In this document: positions 8,497-17,598 of the stretch, piece by piece
How positions within the stretch are numbered: the first letter of the stretch is position 1
Layout of the letters: each line of letters opens with the position of its first letter
Assembly (NCBI GenBank): GCA_029263315.1
Contig: JAJCXR010000038.1
Coordinates: forward strand, 62,001-126,000
Direction of reading: 5' to 3'
Length of the DNA: 64,000 nucleotides
From: Acidobacteriota bacterium
GTDB lineage: Bacteria > Acidobacteriota > Thermoanaerobaculia > Multivoradales > J023
Translations under genes and position numbers: made by a program
Notes under the pieces: model-generated
Told to the model about the DNA's origin: nothing
The model's input: only the letters and a program-made list of their open reading frames with translations
Database searches by the model: none

Positions 8497-8579
8497 CTTA
8501 GTCAGATAAGCATTCAGGCCTCCCCCTTTAGCAGGGGGGAAGCTTCTTGCAGCGAGCAAGCTCGCTGAATGTGACTAAG
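8497..8579 (-). repeat. structured inverted-repeat element overlapping desaturase stop codon
   Basis: CTTAGTCA (8497-8504) and CATTCA (8511-8516) pair with TGAATG (8566-8571) and TGACTAAG (8572-8579), giving a 14-bp outer stem with a 6-base bulge. Inside are two hairpins: CCCCCT/AGGGGG with loop TTAGC, and CAGCGAGC/GCTCGCTG (8550-8567). On the minus strand this folds as a three-way junction beginning in the last codons of the desaturase. It could be a small palindromic mobile element (MITE/REP-like) or a 3' RNA stabiliser. Confidence 0.6.
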
Positions 8580-9678
8580 CAGAATTAGTTGTTTGTGGTG
8601 ACGCGCGGACCACCGGTGCGGGGACCTCTTGACGGTGCCGCAGGTGACTGAAACCCACTAGACGGCGGCTATCTTCGTCCCACAACCGCAGGTTGATGCA
8701 GCCCAAGCTTTGGCGCAAGGTGATGCGGTTTCCCTGCAATTCGGGAAAGTGCTCGACGCAGTCGCGAAGCCGGTAGTTGGGGATGCGGCTCGAAAGATGG
8801 TGCAGATGGTGGTAGCCGATGTTGCCGGTGAACCAGTGGAGGACGGGGGGGAGATCATAGAAAGAGCTGCCTTCCAGGCCGGCGGCGGCGAAGTCCCACT
8901 GCGGCTGATTCTCCCAATAGGTGTCTTCGAACTGGTGCTGGACGTAGAACAACCAGACCCCGATGGAGCCGGCGATGAGGGTGATCGGCAGCTGCACCAT
9001 GAGCAAAGCATCGATACCGATGGTGAAGTAGCTGAGAATGATGGCGCCCAGGTAGACCAGGTTGCACATCCAGACGCTCATCCATTCCTTCTTCCAGGAA
9101 ATGGGTGTATCCCAAGGAAAGCGATGTTTGACCACGAAGATGTGGGCCGGGCCGAGGATGAAGAGCACGATGGGGCTGCGGTAGAGACGATACTTGAGCC
9201 TTTGCCAGAAACCCCGAGCCAGATACTCGTTGACGGTCAAGGTGTCGACATCGCCGAGCTCTCGTCGATCCAGGTTACCGGCCGTCGCGTGGTGGACGGC
9301 ATGGGTGCGGCGCCAGTAGTGGTACGGGGTGAAGGTGATCACCCCGAGCACGGAACCGATGAAGTTATTGACCCGCTGCGAGGGAAAAAAGCTACAGTGG
9401 CCGCAATCGTGCTGGAAGATGAACAGGCGGATCGACAATCCCGCTGTCGGGATGGCCAGGAGGAGCGTCAACCAGTAGGAGACCTCCAAGCTGCGCAGCA
9501 TCAGATACCACATGCCGATAAAAGGAATGAGCGTGGTGAGCAACTGGAACGTCGCCTTGCGAGGGTCCGCTTTCTTGAAAGGTGCCAGGCGTTTGTTCCA
9601 TTGCACCATGGTATTGCCTGCGGCCTTTTCCACCGTATTGGGGTCCACCGTTTCTGGGTCCACCGTATCTAGATCCAT
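8575..9678 (-). CDS. membrane fatty acid desaturase
   Basis: A 367-residue membrane protein with the three histidine boxes of membrane di-iron desaturases: HDCGH (followed by CSFF), HAVHH, and HHLHH in TGNIGYHHLHHLSSRIPNY. These ligate the diiron centre that introduces a double bond into an acyl chain using O2 and an electron donor. Hydrophobic helices flank the boxes (LLTTLIPFIGMWYLMLRSL, LLAIPTAGLSIRLFIF, ILSYFTIGIDALLMV). The box pattern is closer to the plant/cyanobacterial delta-12/omega-3 type than to front-end desaturases, as no cytochrome b5 domain is seen. It begins with ATG at 9678 and is followed by a structured 3' element and a terminator. The position of desaturation cannot be told from sequence. 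Confidence 0.93.
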   Translation of the reverse strand: MDLDTVDPETVDPNTVEKAAGNTMVQWNKRLAPFKKADPRKATFQLLTTLIPFIGMWYLMLRSLEVSYWLTLLLAIPTAGLSIRLFIFQHDCGHCSFFPSQRVNNFIGSVLGVITFTPYHYWRRTHAVHHATAGNLDRRELGDVDTLTVNEYLARGFWQRLKYRLYRSPIVLFILGPAHIFVVKHRFPWDTPISWKKEWMSVWMCNLVYLGAIILSYFTIGIDALLMVQLPITLIAGSIGVWLFYVQHQFEDTYWENQPQWDFAAAGLEGSSFYDLPPVLHWFTGNIGYHHLHHLSSRIPNYRLRDCVEHFPELQGNRITLRQSLGCINLRLWDEDSRRLVGFSHLRHRQEVPAPVVRASPQTTNSA

Positions 9679-9985
9679 CGGTATTTGCTCCCTATGCCGC
9701 AGCGATCAAGGGAAGAGACCCCGGCGCGACGGTTGTGCTGATGAGATTGCTTCACGGCCCGAGGAGGGCGGAAGCGGTATCGTCTTCTGAGACGCTGCGC
9801 GGCGACGGCATCGACAAAACGGCGTTTTGATCAACGATGGAGTCGCCCGACTCTTGGCCCAACGGATTGGGCTGTTGAGAATATATCTCGATGCCGAGAG
9901 ACGACGTAGGGGTGTCGGTCACCGCTGTGTCACGTCTGTGCAATTCTTAGGGAGACGGGCTCAGCATTTCTCAGGGGGGGTGGGA
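9679..9985. other. intergenic region upstream of desaturase
   Basis: About 307 bases between the phosphoesterase stop and the desaturase start, both on the minus strand. It should hold the desaturase promoter. I see no gene and no clear operator. Confidence 0.4.
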
Positions 9986-10840
9986 TCAGGGAGCCTTGGC
10001 CAGACCTCGCATGAACAAACGCAAGGACTGGCCGGGCTCAAAAACCCGCAGAAATTCGTCTAAAGCGTCGACGTCCTTGGCGATCCCACCGGCCTCGGTC
10101 CAGCTCAGGAAGGGCACCAAAATCGGTGTGGCGTGCTCTACCTCCATTCTCAAGAGGCGGGCGGTGATGCCGCCGGCCTCCAGGAATCCGCTGCTGTGGT
10201 AGATGGCCAGAAAGCGATCGCGATCGTAGCTCACTCGACGCAGCTCCACGTGCCAGGTGTCGGCGCGGCGCGTAAAGAGGCCGTATTGGGCGCGCCAATC
10301 GCGATTGAAGGGCAGGCCAACCGACCCCACATTGACGATCTGGGTGCCATCGACGATCTTGATCAAGGGCCGGTGGGTGTGGGCACAGACCAGGGTTGAA
10401 GCGTCGAGGCCGGCGACGTGACGCCGCAGGGTTGCGTCGTCGGTCCACGGGCCGATTCCCTGACGATTCGACGCCGGTGTGCCGTGCACCACCTCGAGCC
10501 CGGGGCGCTCGAGGGAAAAGGGGAGGGCGTCGATGAAGGCTTCGTCTTGGTCATCGAGCTGCCCGGCGAGCCACCGGGCGGCGGCCCACTCATCCAACGT
10601 CCACCATTCCTGTGGCACCTGACGTCGACGAAACGACAGAAGGTAGTCTTCGTGGTTGCCCTTGAGCGCCGGCCAACCCTGTTGCCGCACATAGTCGACG
10701 ACGGCCCCGCCTTCGGGACCACGGCCCACCAGATCGCCGGCCACCAAGACCTCGTCGACCCCCTGGGCGAGGAGATCCCGATGCACCGCCTCCAGGGCAG
10801 GGACGTTACCGTGGATATCCGAAAGGATGGCGAGGCGCAC
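9986..10840 (-). CDS. calcineurin-like metallophosphoesterase
   Basis: A 284-residue protein starting at GTG 10840 with VRLAILSDIHGNVPALEAV, the D-x-H metal motif of calcineurin-like phosphoesterases. Further metal motifs follow: VAGDLVGRGPEG (GD), KGNHEDYL (GNH), VVHGT and CAHTHRP (GHTH-like, with Ala for the first Gly). It belongs to the YfcE/MJ0936-like group of two-metal phosphodiesterases, whose substrate cannot be predicted. The frame extends upstream into the helicase gene, but only this start gives the complete N-terminus and leaves a 10-base gap after the helicase stop, so the two are probably co-transcribed. Confidence 0.9.
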   Translation of the reverse strand: MRLAILSDIHGNVPALEAVHRDLLAQGVDEVLVAGDLVGRGPEGGAVVDYVRQQGWPALKGNHEDYLLSFRRRQVPQEWWTLDEWAAARWLAGQLDDQDEAFIDALPFSLERPGLEVVHGTPASNRQGIGPWTDDATLRRHVAGLDASTLVCAHTHRPLIKIVDGTQIVNVGSVGLPFNRDWRAQYGLFTRRADTWHVELRRVSYDRDRFLAIYHSSGFLEAGGITARLLRMEVEHATPILVPFLSWTEAGGIAKDVDALDEFLRVFEPGQSLRLFMRGLAKAP

Positions 10841-10850
10841 GGTCGCCCGA

Positions 10851-13835
10851 TCAGATCTGTTGGAGCAGGCCGAGCAGCTCTTCCCGCGAGAAGATCTTGG
10901 CCAGGTGGGGATCATCCTCTTGCACGACGCTTTCCATGAGCTCCCGCTTACGGTCGATGATGGCCGCGATCTTTTCTTCCAAGGTACCTTCGGTGACCAG
11001 CTTGAAGACTTGGACGGCCCGCTTCTGACCGATGCGGTGCACCCGATCGGTGGCCTGATCCTCACGCGCCGCGTTCCACCAACGGTCGTAGTGGATGACC
11101 ACCGAGCCGCCCACCAGATCGATGCCGGTACCGCCGGCCTTGAGACTGCCGAGGAAGACGCGGCAGCTGGGATCGAGATTGAAGCGATCGATGATTTCGC
11201 CGCGGTCGGTGCTGGCGCCGGTCAGCTTGACGTGATCGACCTTGAGGCGCTTCAAGTGGCGCTGCATGAGCTCGATCATGCCGAGATACTGGGTAAAGAC
11301 CACCACCTTGAGCCCGGCATCGAGGCATTCGCCCAGGATCTCGCTGAACAGGTCCCACTTGCCGGAGCGGTAGCGCGAGGCGTTGTCCGGGTCCTTGAGG
11401 GCCAAGGCGGGATGGTCGCAGATCTGCTTCAGGTAGTTGAGCAGGGCGAAGATGTGGATGTAGGGCAGCGGCTCGTCGGAGTGTTTGATCCGATTCACCA
11501 GCTCGGCGCCCCGAGTATTGATGCTCTGGCGATAGAGGTTGAGCTGATCCTCGCTGAGGTCGCAGGTGCGGGTGTCCTCGATCTTTTCCGGCAGCTCGTC
11601 GAGCACCGATTCCTTGAGGCGGCGCAGCACGAAGGGGGAAATCAGGCGTCGCAGCTCGTCGAGGCGGGGCGAGAAGGCCGGGTCTTCCTGGCTGACCCGA
11701 GTGTAGCGATCGCTGAAGTGCTGGTCGCTGCCCAAATAACCCGGCAACAGGAGGTCGAAAAGAGCCTTGAGGTCGTCGAGGGTATTCTCGATGGGTGTGC
11801 CGGTCAGCCCGATTTTGACCTCCGCGTCCAGGGTGCGGGCCGCCTCGTAACCCAAGGTGTCGCGGTTCTTGATGTGCTGGATCTCATCTAAAATCGCCAA
11901 GGCGAAGGTGATCTCGCCGAGCTCCATCTGGTCGTTGCGCAGGATGCCGTACGAGGTGATGATGACGTCGGCGACCCGCACCGCCTCGGCGAAATCGCGC
12001 TCAGGTCCGTGGTAGACGAAACCGGTGAGACCGGGGGCGAAATCCCGGATCTTGTTGCGCCAGTGACTGATGACGCTGGTCGGGCAGACGACGAGAAATT
12101 TGCCGTCGACCCCATGGTGCTCGCGCAGGGCGACCATCAAAGCCATGCCCTGGTGGGTTTTGCCCAAACCCATGTCATCGCAGAGCAGCCCGGCGAGACG
12201 GTTCTCGTACAGGAATTGCAGCCAGTTGACGCCGATTTCCTGGTAAGGACGCAGCACGGAGGTGAGTCCTTCCAGGGGCTGCAAGCCATCATTGGGCTTG
12301 AGCTCCAACAACTGACGCACCACCTCGGCCCGCTGGCTGCGGCCCGACACCTTGACCGGCTTCTCGGCCACCGCTTGGAAGCGCAGTAACTCGCTGGCCG
12401 AGAGTTTCAACCCCTTGCGTGAGGCTGAGCGCTCGCGGGTCTTGTGCTGCTCCACCAGACGCTCGAGATTGTCGAAGAGCTGAGAGTTGAGGTCGATCCA
12501 GCCGCGGGGTGTCTCCAGATAGGGAAGGCCTTGGCGCCGGGCCTTGATGATGTCCTCGAGGGAAATCGCCTGGTCGCCGAAACCGTATTTTACGGAGAGG
12601 TAGAACCAGCTGCGTTCGAGGGCCTCGGTGGAGATTTCGACGAAGTCGTACTCCTTCCAGATCTGCAGACCGCGCAGGGGCTCCGCCAAGACCTTTTCGC
12701 CGCCGCTGGTGTCGGTGGCCGGATGCTCCTCCTCGAAGCTACCTATGTTTCCCCGTTGCAGCCGCATCAGCAGCGGCGCCCTGAACTTGCGCTCCTGGCC
12801 CGAGGCTTCGAGCTCGGCCAAGACTCCGAGCTCGCGCAGGTAGACCAGGTCGCCGTGGCGCATTTTCTTGAAATCGGGGCTGCGGAAGTAGCGGGGCAGC
12901 CCCTTCATTTGCATCTTGCGAATGATCGGCCGCGCCTCTTCGATATCGAGCTCGGTGTCTTGGGTTACCCGATAGATCGACTGCAGCGGCAAGGGGGAGA
13001 TGGCCAAGTGCTCATGCTCGGGGAATCGCTCCTTCAAGAATTCGAGCACCTTGGCCACTTGACCGCGGGGCAGAACGATCTTCACCACCGGCGGGTTGTT
13101 GCCTTTCAGATTGGGATTGTAATCGTCCGGCCCCGGCTCTTCGGGACCAAAACGGAAAGTCAGGACGACATCGCCGGTGGTCAGGTCAACGGCCGGATAG
13201 AACGATCCTCGGCCGTCTTCGTCGTCCGTGAATTCCCTGACGCAGTGGTAGGCGAGTCGGTACCAGAAACTCTCCTCCCAACTCTGGCGGCTGGTCCGTA
13301 CTCCGTGCTCGTTGACCTGTTTTTCTTCCGGCGTGATCTGAAACAGGTAGAGGCGATCGAGCAGCGCCGCGCGGTCGATGAATTCGTCGCTGTCGGGGGT
13401 TTTGCCGCAGCGTTCGAGGAATCGAATACGGGCCGGGCTCTGGTCGTGGTAGCGCGCCACTTCCTGGCCCTGCGGATTGGTGATGCGGATGACCGTACCG
13501 TTCTCGCTCTGCAAGCTGGCGACCCGGATATCGGCACAGGCCAAGGGGGCCCCGTCGAAACACAGGCGAGCCAAGTCCCGCCACAGGGTCTGACGAAACA
13601 CCTGATCCCAAGTGCGGCCTTCGCTGAGCTGTTTGAAGAGCGTGACACCTCGCTTCAGGGCCCGCAAATGGCTACAGGTCTTTTGCCGGCTTTCGTCGCA
13701 GGTGCAGGAACGCAGAGGTTTGTTGCTCGATGGCAGCTCGACATAAAGGGCCGAGCCCTCCTGCCCTTGCCCCGGGGAAGGAAGTAGGCCGATTCCGGCA
13801 CGGTGATATTCAAAATTTGCTAGAGAGGTCGACAT
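10851..13835 (-). CDS. SNF2/HepA-family helicase with N-terminal SWIM zinc finger
   Basis: A 994-residue protein. Near residues 42-56 is a SWIM-type zinc motif (SCTCDESRQKTCSHL, CxCxnCxH). The SNF2 ATPase core begins near 530, with Walker A CDDMGLGKTHQG near 550 and motif II DEIQ (LDEIQHIKN) near 648 in place of the common DEAH. The helicase C lobe ends with the Q/R motif TDRVHRIGQKRAVQVF near 928. Family members are DNA translocases that remodel protein-DNA or RNA polymerase complexes; the SWIM finger probably binds DNA or a partner. The substrate of this orphan bacterial member is unknown. A calcineurin-like phosphoesterase lies 10 bases downstream. No methylase or nuclease partner that would mark a phage-defence locus is adjacent. 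Confidence 0.93.
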   Translation of the reverse strand: MSTSLANFEYHRAGIGLLPSPGQGQEGSALYVELPSSNKPLRSCTCDESRQKTCSHLRALKRGVTLFKQLSEGRTWDQVFRQTLWRDLARLCFDGAPLACADIRVASLQSENGTVIRITNPQGQEVARYHDQSPARIRFLERCGKTPDSDEFIDRAALLDRLYLFQITPEEKQVNEHGVRTSRQSWEESFWYRLAYHCVREFTDDEDGRGSFYPAVDLTTGDVVLTFRFGPEEPGPDDYNPNLKGNNPPVVKIVLPRGQVAKVLEFLKERFPEHEHLAISPLPLQSIYRVTQDTELDIEEARPIIRKMQMKGLPRYFRSPDFKKMRHGDLVYLRELGVLAELEASGQERKFRAPLLMRLQRGNIGSFEEEHPATDTSGGEKVLAEPLRGLQIWKEYDFVEISTEALERSWFYLSVKYGFGDQAISLEDIIKARRQGLPYLETPRGWIDLNSQLFDNLERLVEQHKTRERSASRKGLKLSASELLRFQAVAEKPVKVSGRSQRAEVVRQLLELKPNDGLQPLEGLTSVLRPYQEIGVNWLQFLYENRLAGLLCDDMGLGKTHQGMALMVALREHHGVDGKFLVVCPTSVISHWRNKIRDFAPGLTGFVYHGPERDFAEAVRVADVIITSYGILRNDQMELGEITFALAILDEIQHIKNRDTLGYEAARTLDAEVKIGLTGTPIENTLDDLKALFDLLLPGYLGSDQHFSDRYTRVSQEDPAFSPRLDELRRLISPFVLRRLKESVLDELPEKIEDTRTCDLSEDQLNLYRQSINTRGAELVNRIKHSDEPLPYIHIFALLNYLKQICDHPALALKDPDNASRYRSGKWDLFSEILGECLDAGLKVVVFTQYLGMIELMQRHLKRLKVDHVKLTGASTDRGEIIDRFNLDPSCRVFLGSLKAGGTGIDLVGGSVVIHYDRWWNAAREDQATDRVHRIGQKRAVQVFKLVTEGTLEEKIAAIIDRKRELMESVVQEDDPHLAKIFSREELLGLLQQI

Positions 13836-13950
13836 CTTCTAAAGCATCATTCTCAGAGGTGTTTTCGGGTTGTATAGCTGAACGGTCGATTCTAGTCCTA
13901 TCCAGCCGACCGGTCCAGGGATAGTCGTCTTGCTATCGACGATCGTGCCC

Positions 13951-15369
13951 TCAGATGCCATCGACCAGCTCTTGGGCGACCCGTCGCTGTAGGGTCACCA
14001 AGGGCTCGATCTCGCCGAAGGTCTCGATGGCGGATTGCACCCGACGCCAGGCTTCGAGATATTCCGTCCGCTCACAGAGCTCTTTGAGCTCGTTCAGCAG
14101 CGCATTCACCTCCGGCCTGGGGTCGGTGGTTTCCGAGGTGGGCTGGGGCCGTTCAAAGGCTTCCGCCAAGTTGCGGATGCTCGGGTCGCCGGGGGCGAGG
14201 CGCGATGCTGCGGCGAGGTGATGCTGGGCAGCTTTCGAATCGCCGTCCAGGTGACACTGGCGGGCCGCCTTTAAGACGGTTCTGAGCTCTTCTTGGCAGG
14301 CGCTATCGAGCCGTTGTCTCAGGTCGTCGAGGCTCGCCCCTTGCCCCCAGCGGGCTTCAGCCCGTTCCAGCTCGCTTCGGCCGTTGGTGAACCGATGCTC
14401 GGCGATCGCCTCTTGGATAGAGGCCAAGGTGCCCAGCCAGATGGCATCCTGTTGCAGGTCTTTTTCCTGCGCCCGCTGCTCGGCCGCCGTCTCCTCCAGC
14501 CTGGCCTGTAGCCAGTCATCGTTGGGTTTGATCGCCAGCGCCTGACGCAGGTGGGTCAGGGCGATACCAAACTGTGATGTCTCGTAGGCTCGGGTCGCTG
14601 CTTGCACCGTGGCGTGGACTTGCTGCGAGATGGACCACTTCAGGTGACGGCGCAGGGCGGTCACCGCTTCCGGCGAGACCAAGTCCGCCTCGGCGGCGGC
14701 GCTGGCCCGCGCCGCCGGCAAATCGAAGGCGGCGAGGTGCTGATCGACCTCCTTCCGGGCCCCATCGAGGCGTTCTCGGCGATGGGCCGAGGTCAGCTGC
14801 TGAAGCCTTTCGGCGGTGCTCTTTAGGCGTTGCTGCAGGGCTTGATGGTTGGGCGGCGCCATGGCCTGCGCCTTGTGAATGAGCTCCATGGCCTCGATGT
14901 CGCGGCGCTCGGTGGAGAGCCGGATGGACTCTTCCATCAGGCCTTCGATCTTGGTTTCCAGGTCCTCCAAGTGGAGCGCTTTCAAATGCTGACGGAGGAT
15001 GTCGAAACGCTGATCCTGGCCGAAGTCCTCGGTCGCTTCGAAGAGGAGGCGGTCGGCGCGCATCAAATTGCCGCTGCCGAAACACTCCTGCACCTCGAGA
15101 AGGCGTTGCAGGATGCCCTCCTCCCGTCCGTTACGCCGTTGGCTGATTTCCCGCTCTAGAGCCTGGGTCGCCGCCTGACGCTGAGGTTGATCGGAGACCT
15201 GCTTGCGCGCCTCGTCGAGCATCACGTCGGCTTCCTCGAGGTCGCCCCGCTGGACGCTTTCCTTGGCCGCCTTGATCAAATAGGCGAAGTCGGGCAGGGA
15301 CATCTGGCGGCTCGCAGTCGGCGTTGAGGGTATTTCGGTGGAGTGGGGTCTGGAGCTTGTCGGCTTCAT
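13951..15369 (-). CDS. all-helical TPR-like repeat protein of unknown function
   Basis: About 472 residues, almost wholly alpha-helical by composition, with repeated units resembling degenerate TPRs: LIKAAKESVQRGDLEEADVM, AYETSQFGIALTHLRQALAI, LKAARQCHLDGDSKAAQHHL. The pattern of small-x-x-G-D-L-x-x-A is typical of TPR-type solenoids. There is no signal peptide, membrane segment or catalytic motif, so it is probably a cytoplasmic scaffold. ATG 15369 is chosen; 15303 (MSLPDFAYLI) is an alternative and could be the real start since the first 22 residues are low-complexity. It diverges from the TolB-like TPR gene at 15637, so they may share a promoter region. Confidence 0.75.
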   Translation of the reverse strand: MKPTSSRPHSTEIPSTPTASRQMSLPDFAYLIKAAKESVQRGDLEEADVMLDEARKQVSDQPQRQAATQALEREISQRRNGREEGILQRLLEVQECFGSGNLMRADRLLFEATEDFGQDQRFDILRQHLKALHLEDLETKIEGLMEESIRLSTERRDIEAMELIHKAQAMAPPNHQALQQRLKSTAERLQQLTSAHRRERLDGARKEVDQHLAAFDLPAARASAAAEADLVSPEAVTALRRHLKWSISQQVHATVQAATRAYETSQFGIALTHLRQALAIKPNDDWLQARLEETAAEQRAQEKDLQQDAIWLGTLASIQEAIAEHRFTNGRSELERAEARWGQGASLDDLRQRLDSACQEELRTVLKAARQCHLDGDSKAAQHHLAAASRLAPGDPSIRNLAEAFERPQPTSETTDPRPEVNALLNELKELCERTEYLEAWRRVQSAIETFGEIEPLVTLQRRVAQELVDGI

Positions 15370-15636
15370 CGCTCGCAAGTACCCAGCTGAGCTTGATTCT
15401 CGGAAGAATGCAGGCCCAAAGCATCGCTTGTCAAGCTCTTCCTGCCCAATCCCGAGCTGGAATTGGGGGATGGTTGCGTCGCCGTGGAGGAAGATATAGC
15501 CGATCGCCGATCAACGCTTCGCTGCTGCTAGGATGCCTTGCCGAGGGGTAGGGGGAGATGGTGCCACGGAGCATGGCATGGGGCGCCGTGGCCCCGACGA
15601 CACCACAACCATGACGATGGATGGGGGATTTCGAGC

Positions 15637-17598
15637 ATGGCGCATGAGCGTGAGCCAGAGGAGGTAACCGCGGGCCGTCGTTCCCTGTGGGACGACCCGA
15701 CGCCGAGGCCGGACGAGGCCGCTCCGCCGCTTGATCCGGCCGCCGAGGGGCCCGCCGCAGGCCCGCCGGTGGCGGACCCGAAGGGGCGCTGGGGTTGGCT
15801 TCGGCAAACCCTGCTCGGTCTCGCTGCGTTGGCGGTTCTGGCCGCCGTCCTATCCCTCGGGTCGCTGCTGAAGCCAGACGAAGGGGTGGAGCTGAAGCTG
15901 GACGGACGTCTGGCCCTCTTGCCCCTGGTCAACGAAACCGGCAGCGAAGCCTATGACTGGATGTCGGAGGGGTGGTCGGAGATGGTCGCCCAGTCGTTGT
16001 CCAGGACGCCGGGTGTGGCCCTGATCCCACCCCAGCGGCTGGCCCACGAGGTCAAGGTGCGCGGCTTGGACGGTGAGCAGGAGGCCCTGCGCTCGCAGGT
16101 GCGATCTCTGGCCGTCGGCATGGGGGCGGAAGTGATCTTCGACGGCGTGGTGCGGCGTCTCGGGGCTCGGCGGGGCGATCTGCGTCCGCTGTCGGGCGAC
16201 CGAGAGCCCTTGCTGCGACTGGAAATGCGTCTGTTGTCGGCCCAAGGTGAGGTGCTGGCCGACGCCGAGCTGCAAGGGGACGATGCCATCGAGCTGGCAG
16301 ATCGTTTGGTGGTGTCTTTGGCTCGGGGGTTGTCCAGTGAGGGCGAACCGGTACGGTTGGAAGCGGTCTATTCCCCGAACGTCTTTCTCGATCAGCTCTA
16401 TGGTTTAGCGTTGACCGCGCAGCGGGCGGGACGCTTGCAGCGAGCCGAGGAGATCTTCCTGCTGCTGCAAGAGCAAGAGCCGTCGTTCCTGGCGGCTGGC
16501 CTGGGCTTGCTGCAAACCCGTCTAGCGGCCGACGATTGTGGCGGTTGCACCCAACTGGCGCAGCGCCTCTTGGAGCAAGCACGGGTTCGCGGCGAACGGC
16601 GCATCGAATCCGCCGTCTTGCAAGTCTTGGCCCGGCTCGAAGCCTTGTCTGGACGTGGTCCGGCGGCCCAGGAGCTATTGTCCCAAGCCCGCGCGGTCTT
16701 GCCGCAGGAGGCCCGGGACGAGCATCTGCAAGTGGCACGGGAGATGGCCCTCTTGGCGCTGTTGCAGGATCGGCCGGACGAGGCCAAGGAGCTTTTCGAC
16801 AAGTTGTTGATCGAAGAACGGCTGGTCGGCAACGTCCTGGCCCAGGCCTCCCTCCTCCTCGAGCTGGGCAGCCTGGAGCTTTCCCGGGGCGAGCTCGAGG
16901 CTGCCCAAGGGGCCTTGGAGCAAGCCTTGCGATTGGCCCAGGAGCAGTCGGATCCATGGTTGGAGGCCCGTTCCGTCTCGAGCCTGGGGGAGGTGGCCCG
17001 GCGCCTGGGGGACAACGACCGGGCCAGTCAGTACTGGCAAGATGCCCTGGCTTCCTATCGGCGGCCGGCGGACGGGCAACGGCGGCTCCTGCTGTTGCGC
17101 AATCTGGCGGAGCTGGCCCTCGAAGAGCGACGTTTCGATGAGGCCGAGGATCACCTGTTTGCGGTGCGCGACCTGGCGGCGGAGCTGCAAGCTCCGGCCT
17201 ATGAGGCGGCCGCTTGCCTGAGGCTCAGCTGGGTCATGCTGCGTACCGGTTACCCGCGGCAAGCCAGGGAGCACTTGGACCGTACTTTGAGGCTCGATCG
17301 CTGGATCACCGATGAGCGCCTTGCCTTGCAGCAAGTGATCGCCTGGTTTGCCTACGAAGAGGGTAATTTCCAGCTCGCCGTCGAAACTCAGGAACGGGCG
17401 CGCCAGCAGGCGGAGGGGCGATGGCGTCCGATCGACAACGCCTTTTTGGCGGCGTATCGCGCTGCCTTGGCCACCGGTCAGCGGGTGCCGGTACCGGGAG
17501 AAGAGGAAACACGCCTTGCCCCTAGGAACAGCGATGTGGACGGCGATGTGGACGACGCCGAGGTCGGAAATCGGGGTTGGCGCTCAGGACGGAGCTGA
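15637..17598 (+). CDS. membrane-anchored TolB-like/TPR protein
   Basis: A 653-residue protein. Residues 1-55 are a proline-rich cytoplasmic segment, 57-78 a single membrane helix (TLLGLAALAVLAAVLSLGSLL), and ~85-235 a TolB-N-like domain (LALLPLVNETGSEAYDWMSEGWSEMVAQSL). A long TPR array follows, containing units such as ALTAQRAGRLQRAEEIFLLL and LGEVARRLGDNDRASQYW. This resembles the C-terminal halves of CadC-like winged-helix regulators common in Acidobacteria, but no DNA-binding domain is present, so a structural or sensory role outside the membrane is more likely. ATG at 15637 is chosen over in-frame upstream starts because the membrane helix then has normal placement. The last 15 bases overlap the convergent PP2C gene. 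Confidence 0.8.
   Translation: MAHEREPEEVTAGRRSLWDDPTPRPDEAAPPLDPAAEGPAAGPPVADPKGRWGWLRQTLLGLAALAVLAAVLSLGSLLKPDEGVELKLDGRLALLPLVNETGSEAYDWMSEGWSEMVAQSLSRTPGVALIPPQRLAHEVKVRGLDGEQEALRSQVRSLAVGMGAEVIFDGVVRRLGARRGDLRPLSGDREPLLRLEMRLLSAQGEVLADAELQGDDAIELADRLVVSLARGLSSEGEPVRLEAVYSPNVFLDQLYGLALTAQRAGRLQRAEEIFLLLQEQEPSFLAAGLGLLQTRLAADDCGGCTQLAQRLLEQARVRGERRIESAVLQVLARLEALSGRGPAAQELLSQARAVLPQEARDEHLQVAREMALLALLQDRPDEAKELFDKLLIEERLVGNVLAQASLLLELGSLELSRGELEAAQGALEQALRLAQEQSDPWLEARSVSSLGEVARRLGDNDRASQYWQDALASYRRPADGQRRLLLLRNLAELALEERRFDEAEDHLFAVRDLAAELQAPAYEAAACLRLSWVMLRTGYPRQAREHLDRTLRLDRWITDERLALQQVIAWFAYEEGNFQLAVETQERARQQAEGRWRPIDNAFLAAYRAALATGQRVPVPGEEETRLAPRNSDVDGDVDDAEVGNRGWRSGRS

Noticed and set aside
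12444..13787. 447-codon plus-strand ORF across the SNF2 gene
   Set aside because: Antisense to the SWIM/SNF2 coding region; no family features.
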